Positions 41,152-50,614 of a stretch of 64,000 nucleotides of DNA are shown piece after piece. Every line of letters starts with the position of its first letter. The first letter of the stretch is position 1. The DNA is from an uncultured Muribaculaceae bacterium (GTDB taxonomy: Bacteria > Bacteroidota > Bacteroidia > Bacteroidales > Muribaculaceae), in NCBI GenBank assembly GCA_910583525.1, contig CAJTXL010000003.1:1-64000 (forward strand). The letters are read 5' to 3'. The translations under genes were made by a program, and so were the position numbers. The notes beneath the pieces were generated by a model. The model was not told the origin of the DNA. It made no database searches and saw only the letters and a program-made list of their open reading frames with translations.

Positions 41152-41325
41152 CGCTATCGCGCTACGCTGTAGCGCTTTGGAGAGGAAGAGACAATTTAAC
41201 CCGGGCCGCGCGCACCCTAACGGGGCGCTTGCCCGGGCCTATTGTTGTTTACGCCACTCTGTGGCGTTTGCCCCAATCGGGGCAATTGTGGCTCAAGCCG
41301 AAATTGCGGTGCATAAGAAAGTCGG
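41152..41325 (+). repeat. Multi-hairpin intergenic repeat, family B copy 2
   Basis: Same order of hairpins as the copy at 10776-10959, with a 63-base core (41221-41283) at 60/63 identity. The adjoining 36-base module (41290-41325) is the reverse complement of 10924-10959 with one mismatch. A further partial copy of that module lies at 41442-41465 in the other orientation. The two modules therefore flank the family C palindrome at 41341-41421. The rest of the 473-base spacer between frr and the T9SS gene holds no gene. Confidence 0.8.
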
Positions 41326-41340
41326 AAGGGCGTGAATGCC

Positions 41341-41421
41341 GAAATGTAGGGACATGCCTTTGGCATGTAGGCTGATTGGCCGACACTTACACACCTACGT
41401 GCCCAAGGCACGTCCCTACGT
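41341..41421. repeat. GTAGGGACATGCC palindromic repeat, family C copy 2
   Basis: Arms of about 29 bases (41341-41370 and 41393-41421) form an imperfect inverted repeat. Each arm is itself self-complementary (ACATGCC-TTT-GGCATGT), so the unit can fold as one long stem or as two separate hairpins. Confidence 0.82.
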
Positions 41422-41532
41422 TCGGGGCAATCCAAAATCTCGTGCACCGACATTTCGGCTTGACCCGAATTGTGGCGTATTCCGATATTAGATGTCGTTA
41501 ATAATATATGTTAAGCGCCCTCTTAGTCAGGC

Positions 41533-43866
41533 TTACTTCTTGACCGCTTTAACGGCTTTGGTCGGAGTCGCCACTATGTATATGCCCGGGGCGAAGGCAG
41601 AGGCGTCGATTTTCAGCGAAGTGTCGGAAGCGCGACCGTTCCACACCACTTCGCCGGCGAGGCTATAGACTGTCACCTTGTCGCCGGATGTCAGGCCGTA
41701 CACGCCGAAGCTGTCGGTGAACACCGAGGGGAATACGGTGAGGTCTGAAACCGTTTCGGCCACTGAGTTTATGCCCGACGAACGGCTTTGGGTGAGATGT
41801 ATTTCGAGCGTCGAGGCACCGTCGGTGAGCGTGAGTGTGCCGGTGCGTTCTGTCACTCCGGCAGGCAGGGCGTCGTAGACGATGTGGATGTCGTCGACGG
41901 TGTAGCCGTTCGGCTCGCCGGTGGTGCGCAGCCACTCGCTGTCGCTCGCGATGGGCGTATCATAGCCCAGATAGGAGAAAATTGGATAGTCGAGCGTGCC
42001 GGCCTGTGGACCCACTTTCACGGGAGCGTCGGAGTCGGCAAGCGAAGCCATCACAGAATGGTTCACCGACGGGTAAATCATAAAGGAGGTGTGGTTCTGT
42101 CCGGCCGGGAAATAGTCGGCGACCGACATCCACTGTCCATCTTTTAGCATGAGCGCGGTGTTGTCGCGGTCGCGGAACTTTGCCATGCCGAAGCTTACGG
42201 CGCATGTCTCCGAGTATGCCGGAATACCGTCGACCACGATGAAGAACTCGTCATCGACGAAAGGCGCCTCGGTAAATGGGAAGGACGTGCCCACGAGTTC
42301 GCCCGAAGCTGACGGCAGATCGAGTTCAAAGGCCATCCACCACCATGAATCGAGACATTTGTCGGGTTTGCCGTCTTTGGCGGTATAGAGGTGCACGCCG
42401 ACATTGGCAATCTGGTCGGTGACTTCTTCGACGTCTGCACGGTTGAAGTAGACATATGCGCCATCTATCATAACAGGGCGCGAAGGAGCGGAGAAATGCT
42501 CGGCGTAGGCGGTTATGTGCCGCGTGTTCGAGCCGGGGAATATGCCCCAGTCGTCCATGTCGAAGGTGCTCATGCGGTCGTCGGGCTGCAGGTTTGTCAC
42601 CACAGCCGAATATTCGGCCGTTACCTCGCACAGGGCGTCGGAAGTACCGTGGATGTTGCTTACCGTCAGCCCGGCGAGATGGTCGTGCAGGAACGGATAT
42701 GCCACTTCGGGATTGGCTTCGGTCGAATATGCGATTTTGGACGCGTCGGTCGAATCGGTATGCGTGAATGCCCACGAGCGTTCGGTGGGGAAGCCTGTCG
42801 AACCGTCGGTGAAACGCACAGGCACCATCGGGGCCACAAGCGGCTTGCGGTTGGCCGAGTTGCGGAACGTTGCCGGCGGTATGATTTTTGCCATGGGAGC
42901 TACGCCGGTGACATTGACGAAGGCCGTGCGTGTGCGCGACGCGGTATTGCCGACGGCATCGGTTACTTCAAGGCTTATGTCGTAGCTGCCGTCGACGGTA
43001 TAGTACACCTCAGGCGAGGCTTCGGTCGACGATGCCGGCACGGCGCCGGGCATAGTCCACTTCCACGCCACGGGGGCGCCCTGCGACATGTCGGTGAGGC
43101 GGATTTTTTCGCCGGTCATGACATCGATTTTGTCTACCGTCTTCAAGCCCGACACGGCAAGGCCATCAATGGCAAAATCGGCCATATATCCACCGGTGCC
43201 GAAAGTGTCGGAAGTGCCTGAGCCATAGGTGAAGCGCAGTTTCACGTCCTTGCCTGCGAAAGCCGAGAGGTCGGCAGTGATTTTCCGCCACGCCCATGTC
43301 TTTTCGCCGGGTTGCTCGATGGAGTTCCACAAAGTTGTCGAAGTCTCGAAATCATCGTCAGATACCGAGAGCACCAGCGAGGCATAGTCGTTATAGTTGA
43401 GCGAATAGCCTGCGTAGAGCGACAAGGTGGCGCGCTCGGGCACGTGTATGGTGCCCGAAGTGAGTGTAGACACCGCACGTTTGTAGGCTTGATAAGGGCC
43501 TTCGACATAGAGTGAGGCCACATCGCCGGGTTCTATGGCTGAGAACGATTTGGCTGCGCCGGCTTCGGCGATGCGTTTAGTTGCCCATTTGATGTCGGAA
43601 CCGGCCGGTTCTGCCGTCCATGCCGCCATGCCGTTGTCGAAGTTGTCGGTATAGACAGGCGCGAGGGCGTCGGCACCGCCCACTGTGAAATCGGCCATAA
43701 TGGCTGTCGTGGCGCGTGCCGGAGCTTTGATGCGGCACACACCGTCGAAACGGCTGTCAACGGCTTTGGCCTGCAGGCGCTTGTGCGGAAGCGGCTCCGC
43801 CGCCGTCACCGACAAGGTGACTACCGACACAAGAGCCAATGAAATAAGTGATTGCAGTTTTAACAT
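41533..43866 (-). CDS. Secreted surface protein with choice-of-anchor/PKD-like domains and a T9SS C-terminal domain
   Basis: 777 residues from ATG 43866 (MLKLQSLISLALVSVVTLSVTA, signal peptide). Residues about 65-230 form a jelly-roll 'choice-of-anchor' type module (PVYTDNFDNGMAAWTAE, FAIDGLAVSGLK). One or two PKD-like beta domains follow (APVAWKWTMPGAVPASS, YDISLEVTDAVGNTASR). A long central part is unassigned. The last 75 residues (LTVFPSVFTDSFGVYGLTSGDKVTVYSLAGEVVW...GIYIV) form a type A T9SS sorting domain, so the protein should be exported by type IX secretion and anchored. No catalytic domain is recognised. The gene starts 5 bases after the previous one ends and is co-transcribed with it. 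An upstream in-frame start (43989) lies within that gene. Confidence 0.82.
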   Translation of the reverse strand: MLKLQSLISLALVSVVTLSVTAAEPLPHKRLQAKAVDSRFDGVCRIKAPARATTAIMADFTVGGADALAPVYTDNFDNGMAAWTAEPAGSDIKWATKRIAEAGAAKSFSAIEPGDVASLYVEGPYQAYKRAVSTLTSGTIHVPERATLSLYAGYSLNYNDYASLVLSVSDDDFETSTTLWNSIEQPGEKTWAWRKITADLSAFAGKDVKLRFTYGSGTSDTFGTGGYMADFAIDGLAVSGLKTVDKIDVMTGEKIRLTDMSQGAPVAWKWTMPGAVPASSTEASPEVYYTVDGSYDISLEVTDAVGNTASRTRTAFVNVTGVAPMAKIIPPATFRNSANRKPLVAPMVPVRFTDGSTGFPTERSWAFTHTDSTDASKIAYSTEANPEVAYPFLHDHLAGLTVSNIHGTSDALCEVTAEYSAVVTNLQPDDRMSTFDMDDWGIFPGSNTRHITAYAEHFSAPSRPVMIDGAYVYFNRADVEEVTDQIANVGVHLYTAKDGKPDKCLDSWWWMAFELDLPSASGELVGTSFPFTEAPFVDDEFFIVVDGIPAYSETCAVSFGMAKFRDRDNTALMLKDGQWMSVADYFPAGQNHTSFMIYPSVNHSVMASLADSDAPVKVGPQAGTLDYPIFSYLGYDTPIASDSEWLRTTGEPNGYTVDDIHIVYDALPAGVTERTGTLTLTDGASTLEIHLTQSRSSGINSVAETVSDLTVFPSVFTDSFGVYGLTSGDKVTVYSLAGEVVWNGRASDTSLKIDASAFAPGIYIVATPTKAVKAVKK

Positions 43867-43871
43867 AGATT

Positions 43872-46763
43872 TTATTTTGCTATATACTTGAATTTCAAAG
43901 TAGAACCGTCGACTCCTTGCCATGCGGCCACATATATGCCCTTTTGAACGGCAGGCCGGACAACACCGCCCTGCGTGGCTTCGCTCCATACGGCAGCGCC
44001 GGAAAGGCTATAGAGCGTGAGAGTGCCGTCGCATCCGAAGCTGAGAGTGCCGTCGGGGTTGACAAGGACGCCGTCGGGCGCGCCTATGGCATCGACGCCG
44101 GTGGTGGTGAGCTGCTCGATATCGCTCTTTGTGAGTGTAAGGTACATAGCCGATTTTGGCAAGTGATAGGCGATGTAGTATTTTCCGTCTTCGGGCACGT
44201 CGAATGTGGCATCTCCGGGATTTTCCCAATTGTTATCCACATTGACCGAAGCGATTGTTGTAACAGTCTCCGGGTCTGAGGGGTCATTGTTGTGGCATAG
44301 GAGTATATCGAAGTCTTCTGCATACCTTAAACTATAAGCTTTGGCGCTCCAGCTTACTTTTGCAGAGCCTTGCAGAGCCATGAACGGGGGAGTGAAGGCC
44401 CACGCATCGTTAGAGCCTGCGCGGATACCGCCGGTGCTCTGATAGCTCCATGTGTTTGCGCCGCCTGCATTCTTGCTGAACGTCCACAGGTCGAAAGTGG
44501 CCTTGTCGGAGAAGTCGGGAGTGTAAGGCAGGTTCAGGGCGGCGCCGAGCTGCATTGGGGCGGCTGAGACGGCTTCGCCTTCGAGGCCGTTGCAATGTGC
44601 GCTCACGGCATAGGTGTACATTGCAAGGGGCAGGTCGGTTTCGGTATCGGTGTATGTGGGGGCGTCGAGATTGTCGGCCAGGACTTCGCCGTTGCGCGTA
44701 ACGGTGTAGCGAAGCGCCGAACCGTCGACATATCCTCCGTTGACGCCATCGGTAACGGCATCGAAAGTTACGACGCGGCCCGCTTCGGTATCTTCTACGG
44801 CGACATTCTGCGGAGCGACAGGGGTGTCGTGGCCGATCCATGGCGTGGTGACTTCTACAGCCTCACCAGCAAGGCCGTTGAGGTAAGGAACGACGCTGTA
44901 TGTGTAAACTCCGGGGGCGTCGACGGTAACGGAGGCCGAGCTTTCGCTGCCTGCAACGGGAGCGTCGACGGTGGCTACGACATCGGTGCCGCTGAGCACC
45001 TCGACTTTATCGAGCGCAGCGATTTCGCCGCCGGCATTGGTGTGCGACGGGTTGACCCACGAAAGGACGGCTTTAAGCTCGCCTTGCGGCGCGGCTTCGG
45101 CCTTGGCTTCGGTTACCGGCTGCGGAGTCACTACGGTTTCTTCTAAAGTGATGTCGTCGACATAAAGGTCGTTGGAGTCCGACGGGCCGTAGCAACGGAA
45201 TGCTATGCAATAGTCGCCCGTGGCCGGCACACTGATTGTTACGGTTCTCTTCCCGTAATATTGGTTCTCGACAAGTTCGTAGAACACTTGTTCGGCAAGA
45301 GCCTCAGCAGTAGGCTCTGTGCCCACATATACATAGAGATGCTTCGGGCTTGAGGCTCTGCTGACTTTCGTCGTGAACGATAACTTGTATGCCTTGCCTG
45401 CTTCGAGGCGGAATTTCGGCAACACCGCCCAGGCGTCGGCCGAAGGGCCTCCCCAATATTGCAGAGCCTTTTCACTTGAACTTGTGCTTCGCTTCCAATC
45501 GTATTTTGCATCATCTCCACGGAAGAAGGTGAACAGAGCCGTCGAATTGGTGGCGGTAAAGTCCTGAGAATATGGGAGAGCGGCTGTTCCACCCGTCACA
45601 ATGGTATTGGACTCCTTTCCCGTGTAACTTGTAGAACCGTTGAAGATGGTATATACGGTATAGGTGTAGTTGTCGAGACCGGGGATTGTGCTATCGACGT
45701 AAGGCAGTTCTCCGCTGTATGCGTCTTCAAGCGTCACGGTAGTGCCCGAGCCTGCCTTGCGCGTGATTTTGTAGGCGATTTCCGAAGTATCGACGTAGCC
45801 GCCGTTAGTACCTGTGGGGAGTGTGAAACTGAGCAGGACAGTCGTTTCCGATTCGGGCGAAGCCGTAGCCACGACATCCGACACGCTGCTTATGCCGGTG
45901 TCTTTGCCGACCCATGGCGTAGTGACCTTAACGGCACTCCCGGCATAACCATTATAATAGGGCACTACGCTGAAGGTGTATACTCCCGCGCTCGGAACGG
46001 CTGCCTCGGCAGTAGAGACAGTCCCCGGAGCCGGTGCGTTTACTGTCGCAAGCACCTCCGTGCCGAGAAGCACTTCTACTTTATCGAGCGACGCCATGTC
46101 TTCCCCAAGAATGTCTTTTGTAGGGTTAGTCCATGATAAAGCGACTTTGAGAGCACCTTCGGGCGCGACTTCCGCTTTGAGGTCAGAGACCGGCTGAGGC
46201 TTACCTACGACTTCCTCAAAAAGTATGTTGTCGACAAATATATCATTCCTGCTTGATGATTTCGAACAATGGAAAGCGACATAATAATCGCCTGTATCCG
46301 AGACACTGAACGACACCACTTTCTTTGTCAGTGTCTTTGATTGGATTGTTTCAAAGAAAATTTGGGTAGAAAGCGACTCGACAGTTGCCTCAGTGCCGTA
46401 GCAGACCCGAAGGTCTTTGTAGTTGGAGCTACCTGTTGAACTTATATTTGTGTCAAAAGACAGTTTATAGACTTTTCCCGCCTCAAGATGGAATTTAGGC
46501 ATAGCGGCCCAAGCATCAGCCGGAGTGCCCCAAAATCTGAGCGCAGAGCTGCCGTAGTCCCAGTCGCGTGAATCGGCATCACCGTGGAATATGGCAAACT
46601 GTCCTAAGGATGTCGATGATGAGAAGTCCTGTGAATACGGCAAAGCCGCAGTCTCCGCTGTCTGAGAGACGGCTGTGAGGGTGACCGGCGGAGTGTAAAC
46701 GTCTTGGGCCGAGGCCCAAAGGGCAGCGCCAAGTGCAAGGGCGGAAATGATGTTTTTTTGCAT
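43872..46763 (-). CDS. Large secreted protein with three tandem choice-of-anchor + Fn3-like units and a T9SS C-terminal domain
   Basis: 963 residues from ATG 46763 (MQKNIISALALGAALWASA, signal peptide). Three copies of a unit of about 350 residues begin near 39, 393 and 743 with LPYSQDF, LPYSQDF and LPYTPDF. Each has a jelly-roll part (GGPSADAWAVLPKFRLEAGKAYKLSF type). Units 1 and 2 continue with two fibronectin-III-like domains (KVALSWTNPT, VYTFSVVPYYNGYAG / KAVLSWVNPS, VYTYSVVPYLNGLAG). The third unit is cut short by a sorting domain (LSFGCDGTLTLYSLSGAAVW...GIYVAAW). No enzyme motif is present; adhesion or matrix binding is likely. The promoter is at 46794-46801. Confidence 0.83.
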   Translation of the reverse strand: MQKNIISALALGAALWASAQDVYTPPVTLTAVSQTAETAALPYSQDFSSSTSLGQFAIFHGDADSRDWDYGSSALRFWGTPADAWAAMPKFHLEAGKVYKLSFDTNISSTGSSNYKDLRVCYGTEATVESLSTQIFFETIQSKTLTKKVVSFSVSDTGDYYVAFHCSKSSSRNDIFVDNILFEEVVGKPQPVSDLKAEVAPEGALKVALSWTNPTKDILGEDMASLDKVEVLLGTEVLATVNAPAPGTVSTAEAAVPSAGVYTFSVVPYYNGYAGSAVKVTTPWVGKDTGISSVSDVVATASPESETTVLLSFTLPTGTNGGYVDTSEIAYKITRKAGSGTTVTLEDAYSGELPYVDSTIPGLDNYTYTVYTIFNGSTSYTGKESNTIVTGGTAALPYSQDFTATNSTALFTFFRGDDAKYDWKRSTSSSEKALQYWGGPSADAWAVLPKFRLEAGKAYKLSFTTKVSRASSPKHLYVYVGTEPTAEALAEQVFYELVENQYYGKRTVTISVPATGDYCIAFRCYGPSDSNDLYVDDITLEETVVTPQPVTEAKAEAAPQGELKAVLSWVNPSHTNAGGEIAALDKVEVLSGTDVVATVDAPVAGSESSASVTVDAPGVYTYSVVPYLNGLAGEAVEVTTPWIGHDTPVAPQNVAVEDTEAGRVVTFDAVTDGVNGGYVDGSALRYTVTRNGEVLADNLDAPTYTDTETDLPLAMYTYAVSAHCNGLEGEAVSAAPMQLGAALNLPYTPDFSDKATFDLWTFSKNAGGANTWSYQSTGGIRAGSNDAWAFTPPFMALQGSAKVSWSAKAYSLRYAEDFDILLCHNNDPSDPETVTTIASVNVDNNWENPGDATFDVPEDGKYYIAYHLPKSAMYLTLTKSDIEQLTTTGVDAIGAPDGVLVNPDGTLSFGCDGTLTLYSLSGAAVWSEATQGGVVRPAVQKGIYVAAWQGVDGSTLKFKYIAK

Positions 46764-46793
46764 TTTGCTTCTTCGGTTTTGTAAATAGGTGCA

Positions 46794-46801
46794 CAAAGCT
46801 A
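46794..46801 (-). promoter_or_regulatory. Promoter -7 box (TAGCTTTG) of the two T9SS cargo genes
   Basis: TAnnTTTG match on the minus strand, 30 bases before ATG 46763. An in-frame upstream start at 46907 is excluded because it precedes the promoter. Confidence 0.65.
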
Positions 46802-46913
46802 CTAAAATATGTTTATTCGCGCAAGCATTTCTATGAAAATATCGATATTTCTGCCATAATGCCCAACCCAATACGGAACAACGATGTTCCCGTTTTTTTG
46901 TAGGCAAACAGAT

Positions 46914-46995
46914 AAATGTAGAGAGATGCCTTTGGTATGCAGCCTGACCAACAGGCGCTTACGCTTCAACGTGCCAAAGGCACGTCCCTACATTT
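46914..46995. repeat. GTAGGGACGTGCC palindromic repeat, family C copy 3
   Basis: The right arm (46970-46995) matches the other copies closely. The left arm (46914-46942, AAATGTAGAGAGATGCCTTT) has drifted. It lies between the T9SS promoter and the terminator-like hairpin of the DUF4493 unit. The rest of the 339-base spacer 46764-47102 holds those two signals and nothing else. Confidence 0.75.
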
Positions 46996-47035
46996 TTATT
47001 CTATAAAAGGCAATAGTTGCCGGGGCATATACGCA

Positions 47036-47074
47036 ACGGCGGCCAAGCGCTGTTGTGGTGCGCATGGCCGCCGT
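47036..47074 (-). terminator. Probable terminator hairpin after the DUF4493/PCMD genes
   Basis: Ten-base GC-rich stem ACGGCGGCCA / TGGCCGCCGT beginning about 29 bases downstream of the stop at 47103. It lacks a clear T run on the minus strand (a short T run exists on the plus strand), so it may work poorly or mainly stabilise the mRNA end. Confidence 0.5.
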
Positions 47075-47102
47075 CGGTTTTATGTCTGTCGAATGGGTTC
47101 TA

Positions 47103-49265
47103 TCAGTAGAGCAGTTCGATGTCGTCGAGAATCATATATGAACCCTGTCCGCCTTGGAAGTAATCACCATAGCGGCTTGCCGAGGCCACAATGGCAATGT
47201 TGGCCGGAGTGCCTTCTTTGGTATATGTGACAGGAATGGTGATTTCTACCAATCCGTCGCCCTCGGTATCGGCAGTGAACACATGTTCGCCGTATCCGAG
47301 CACGTTAGCATCGTCTTTGGAGAATAGCTGCATCACCTTCGGACTGTTGTTGATGGCTATCGGCCATTGCTCACCATTGATTTCTTTCTTAGTGTCGTCG
47401 AGAAGGGCTATGTAGATAATACCTTGGTCGATATCACCTTCTTTGAGCTTGTCACCGTTCTTAGCTTCGGAAGCTTTGACTCTTTCCGGATGGTATTTTA
47501 CCCATACTTTCATTGCCGTGGGCTTGAGCGTCCAGGAACGGCCCCAACCGATTTGGCCTGATGTGGTCGCCATGTCGGTTTTAAGGTACTTGCCCACAAA
47601 GATATTGCCTGCGGCAAACTTACCTATTGAACCCAAGCCGACAAATTGCGAGGCAAGACGCACCGACGAATTGCCGGAGTGCACGATTTCGGTTTCTTTA
47701 ACCGTTACGTTCTTTTTCATTGCACGTGCACCATGGTTGCCGGAGTCCCAGAAGTAGTTGTTGGGGTCGGCCGAGAACATAACAGAACCGTCGGAAGCCT
47801 CGCTCCACTCCTCAAAGCCGCTGTTCGGCAACTGGTCGTTGAGGGTGGAGAATGTCTGTGCCACAGCCGAAACGAAGTCACCGCTGACAGCCACATATTC
47901 ATAGGTAGAGTTGCCTTTCAGGCCGGTAACGGTGGCAATGAATTCGTCGCCTGCGGCGAAGGCGCGACTGACGGCTGCGCCTTCGACATATGTCCACTCG
48001 GCGTCGCCTACACGGCGGTAGTTGAAGCCGGCGGTCTCAACACCGTCTTTGGCAATCTGACCGCGCAGCACAGCGTCGTGGTAGGATACGGCATCGGCGG
48101 CAGGCGCGAGTGTCTGCACGGGAGCCGAGCTTACGACGAGGCGGAGTGTGGCTTCGGCCACATTGCCTTTGACATCGGTGGCTTTGATGGCGATTTCATA
48201 GTCACCGACCTCAAGCGCCTTTGTGAACACCTCTTCAAAATTAAGCTGGAAGAGTGTGTTGTCGGCAGTCTCGTTGTAGTTGTTCTTAAAGTTGATACCG
48301 GCATTGTTGATGGCTGCGAGACCTATTTCATTCATGCCGAGCAATTCGAAGTCGTTACCTCCGAGTTCGGAAATCTTGCTGAATAGATTGCTGCGCAGCT
48401 CGACGGCGGTGATTTTGGTAGCCGATGCGATATAGACTGTCTGACGCGTCATTGCGCCCGGTTCGGCCATCACGGGGTTGGCTATGTCGAAGCCGTAGCC
48501 CGAAATCTTCGGAGCGCCGATTACTTCTACGGTGCTTTCGATGTTGATTTCGTGGTCTTCGACGGCGATGGTGAGGATGGCACCGCCGACTTCGTTGGTC
48601 TTGGCCTCGTACTTCACTTTGAGGACATACTCGGTAGCGGGCTTGGCGTTTTCGATGACGCCGTTGAGCACGAACTCCTGTCCGTTTACCTGAGTACCTT
48701 TCAGTTCGTATGCGAGGTTCTTGTCGGTCGACGGCATCATGAAGTAGCCGCGACGAGTGTCGAGACCTTCATATACGAGCGAACCGCGGTCGTGCCCTAC
48801 GGTCATGGTGAAGTCTTTGAGAGCTTCTTCGAGACCCTGCGCTTCTGTAAAGTCGAGCGACACGGCCACGTTGGCGATTTTGCATACGAGGTCGATTTGC
48901 GTTGTGGCGCCGGCCTCGACGGTGAATGTCTCGCTGCCTTTGAACCAGCGTTTCTCGAACGATGCCGACGCAGAGTCGCCCGTCCAAGCCTCGGCTATAT
49001 AGCGGCCTGTGACAAGGTCTATTTCGGCAGGCACGTTGGCGAGGCCGTTGTAGCGGCGCACAAGACCTTTCTCGCTTGAGAGCCAAATCATGCAGTTGTC
49101 GGCGAGCTCCTGTTCGGTTGCACGCGACACCACCTGCATGTCGGAACTTACCGCGGTGTTGAGGATAAGCTTGCCCTCGCCTGCGGCATCGAATTGCTCC
49201 TCGGAGCAGGATGCACCCAGCGCCAACAAGGCTGCTGAGGCTATATAAAGATGTAACTTTTTCAT
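47103..49265 (-). CDS. DUF4493 + PCMD domain lipoprotein
   Basis: 720 residues with a lipoprotein signal (LLALGASC, lipid Cys near 20). The N-terminal DUF4493 domain (GEGKLILNTAVSSDMQVVSRATEQ, IDLVTGRYIAEAWTGDSASASFEKRWFKGSETFTVEAG) is followed by Ig-like stretches (KISGYGFDIANPV). The C-terminal 240 residues are a PCMD module (LPNSGFEEWSEASDGSVMF, VRLASQFVGLGSIGKFAAGNIFVGKY, YMILDDIELLY), a jelly-roll suspected to bind or process carbohydrate. It is likely on the cell surface. It is the third of three lipoprotein genes spaced by 11-12 bases. Confidence 0.85.
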   Translation of the reverse strand: MKKLHLYIASAALLALGASCSEEQFDAAGEGKLILNTAVSSDMQVVSRATEQELADNCMIWLSSEKGLVRRYNGLANVPAEIDLVTGRYIAEAWTGDSASASFEKRWFKGSETFTVEAGATTQIDLVCKIANVAVSLDFTEAQGLEEALKDFTMTVGHDRGSLVYEGLDTRRGYFMMPSTDKNLAYELKGTQVNGQEFVLNGVIENAKPATEYVLKVKYEAKTNEVGGAILTIAVEDHEINIESTVEVIGAPKISGYGFDIANPVMAEPGAMTRQTVYIASATKITAVELRSNLFSKISELGGNDFELLGMNEIGLAAINNAGINFKNNYNETADNTLFQLNFEEVFTKALEVGDYEIAIKATDVKGNVAEATLRLVVSSAPVQTLAPAADAVSYHDAVLRGQIAKDGVETAGFNYRRVGDAEWTYVEGAAVSRAFAAGDEFIATVTGLKGNSTYEYVAVSGDFVSAVAQTFSTLNDQLPNSGFEEWSEASDGSVMFSADPNNYFWDSGNHGARAMKKNVTVKETEIVHSGNSSVRLASQFVGLGSIGKFAAGNIFVGKYLKTDMATTSGQIGWGRSWTLKPTAMKVWVKYHPERVKASEAKNGDKLKEGDIDQGIIYIALLDDTKKEINGEQWPIAINNSPKVMQLFSKDDANVLGYGEHVFTADTEGDGLVEITIPVTYTKEGTPANIAIVASASRYGDYFQGGQGSYMILDDIELLY

Positions 49266-49277
49266 TTCAGCAAGGGT

Positions 49278-50603
49278 TTATACTTTGAATTTGAGGGTAC
49301 GTTCAACCGATTTTCCGTCGTTGTCGGTAACTGTCAGCACGAAATTGTGGTTGCCTTCGAAGAAGAGCAGAGTCATAAATCCTGAGATGTCGAAAGGCAC
49401 TGAGGTCTGGTTGAGCACGGGGGCATACTCGTCGCCATTGACGTTCACACCGCCATTGGCGCACGGAAGACCGAGACCGGCGATAGCCTCTTCGAGTTCG
49501 TCACTGCCGGGATTGGCGAGGTCGAACGAAAGGGGCAGACCCACACCGGCCAACACGTCTTTGAACTCGTCGGAAGAGGTGTCGATTGTCACCACAAGGT
49601 TCTTGATGCCTTTGGGGCATGCGATGTTGACACTCGCGTTTGAAATTTGAGAGGGCGTAAAAGTGCCTTCAAAATTAATCTGCGACTCTGCGGGGAAGTC
49701 GAATGTCACCGGGTCTTCAGTTACAGGCGGCTGCGGGTCGTCGGGTCCTTCGGGTTCTTTGGGGTCTTCTTTGCCCGGACGGTCAGAGGGGTCGAGGATG
49801 TCTTCTTCGACGGTCACGTTGCCGTTTACGTCAACCTTTATAACCTCGGTGTCGAGCTGTATGCCTGTCGAGGGGTCGATGGTGCCGCTCTGTTCGGGTA
49901 TGTCGGGGTTGTTTTTGGTCTTGTAGGTGATTTGGCGGTGCTGCCCGGCTTCTACGTCGGCAAAGGGAGTGTCGTAGGACGTCTTGACGCCGTTGATAGA
50001 GCCTTCAAAGTGTGCCACCATGGTGGTCGAGCCTTTCACTACCTCGAAGAAACCGAAGTTTTTGCCTTCTTTGTCGGGGGTGAACTCAAGCACGCCGCCG
50101 TTGTTTGCAGTAACAGTGACCACGACATCGTCGCCCATCACCTTGCGTAGGTCTTCGGCGAAGATGACGCTGACTTTTAGCGAAGCGAACGAACAAACGA
50201 CTTCGCCTACGTTGGTGATTTTGCCGTTTTCGATTTTAAAGTCTTTTGAGCCGAGGTAGTAGGGACGGTCCCATTCGGCTTTCTGCACCTGGTGCGATTT
50301 TGCCTCGACGGTATATTCGCCCACGGGCAGAACGAGTATTTCGGGCATCTGCGAGTACGTCCATGTGCGCACCTGCGGTTCGCCGGTCTTGTTTGTCACG
50401 CTTACTATGAAGTCTTTGGTATCGACGCCGGCGCGTGAGCCTGTGCCGGTGACGAGCTTTTCGGCATCGCTCGTGTCGAGCGACAGCGAGGCGAGAGCCA
50501 CCGACCCTTCGTCGGCGGTCGTGGGATTCCAGTCTTCGGAGCACGAAACTGCACCGAGAAGCGCCGCGCCGAGAGCAAGAATGCTTATTATGTTGGTTTT
50601 CAT
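49278..50603 (-). CDS. DUF4493 domain lipoprotein
   Basis: 441 residues with a lipoprotein signal (ALLGAVSC, lipid Cys near 22). DUF4493 spans about residues 30-235 (EGSVALASLSLDTSDAEKLV, MPEILVLPVGEYTVEAKSHQVQKAEWDRPYYLGSKDFKIENGKITNV). A Pro/Asp/Glu-rich linker follows (about 265-300, PKEPEGPDDPQPP type). The C-terminal domain ends FEGNHNFVLTVTDNDGKSVERTLKFKV, an Ig-like strand set. Unlike its two neighbours it has no PCMD module. It may be the middle subunit of a surface assembly made from this operon (inference). Confidence 0.83.
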   Translation of the reverse strand: MKTNIISILALGAALLGAVSCSEDWNPTTADEGSVALASLSLDTSDAEKLVTGTGSRAGVDTKDFIVSVTNKTGEPQVRTWTYSQMPEILVLPVGEYTVEAKSHQVQKAEWDRPYYLGSKDFKIENGKITNVGEVVCSFASLKVSVIFAEDLRKVMGDDVVVTVTANNGGVLEFTPDKEGKNFGFFEVVKGSTTMVAHFEGSINGVKTSYDTPFADVEAGQHRQITYKTKNNPDIPEQSGTIDPSTGIQLDTEVIKVDVNGNVTVEEDILDPSDRPGKEDPKEPEGPDDPQPPVTEDPVTFDFPAESQINFEGTFTPSQISNASVNIACPKGIKNLVVTIDTSSDEFKDVLAGVGLPLSFDLANPGSDELEEAIAGLGLPCANGGVNVNGDEYAPVLNQTSVPFDISGFMTLLFFEGNHNFVLTVTDNDGKSVERTLKFKV

Positions 50604-50614
50604 TTGCTTGTTCG

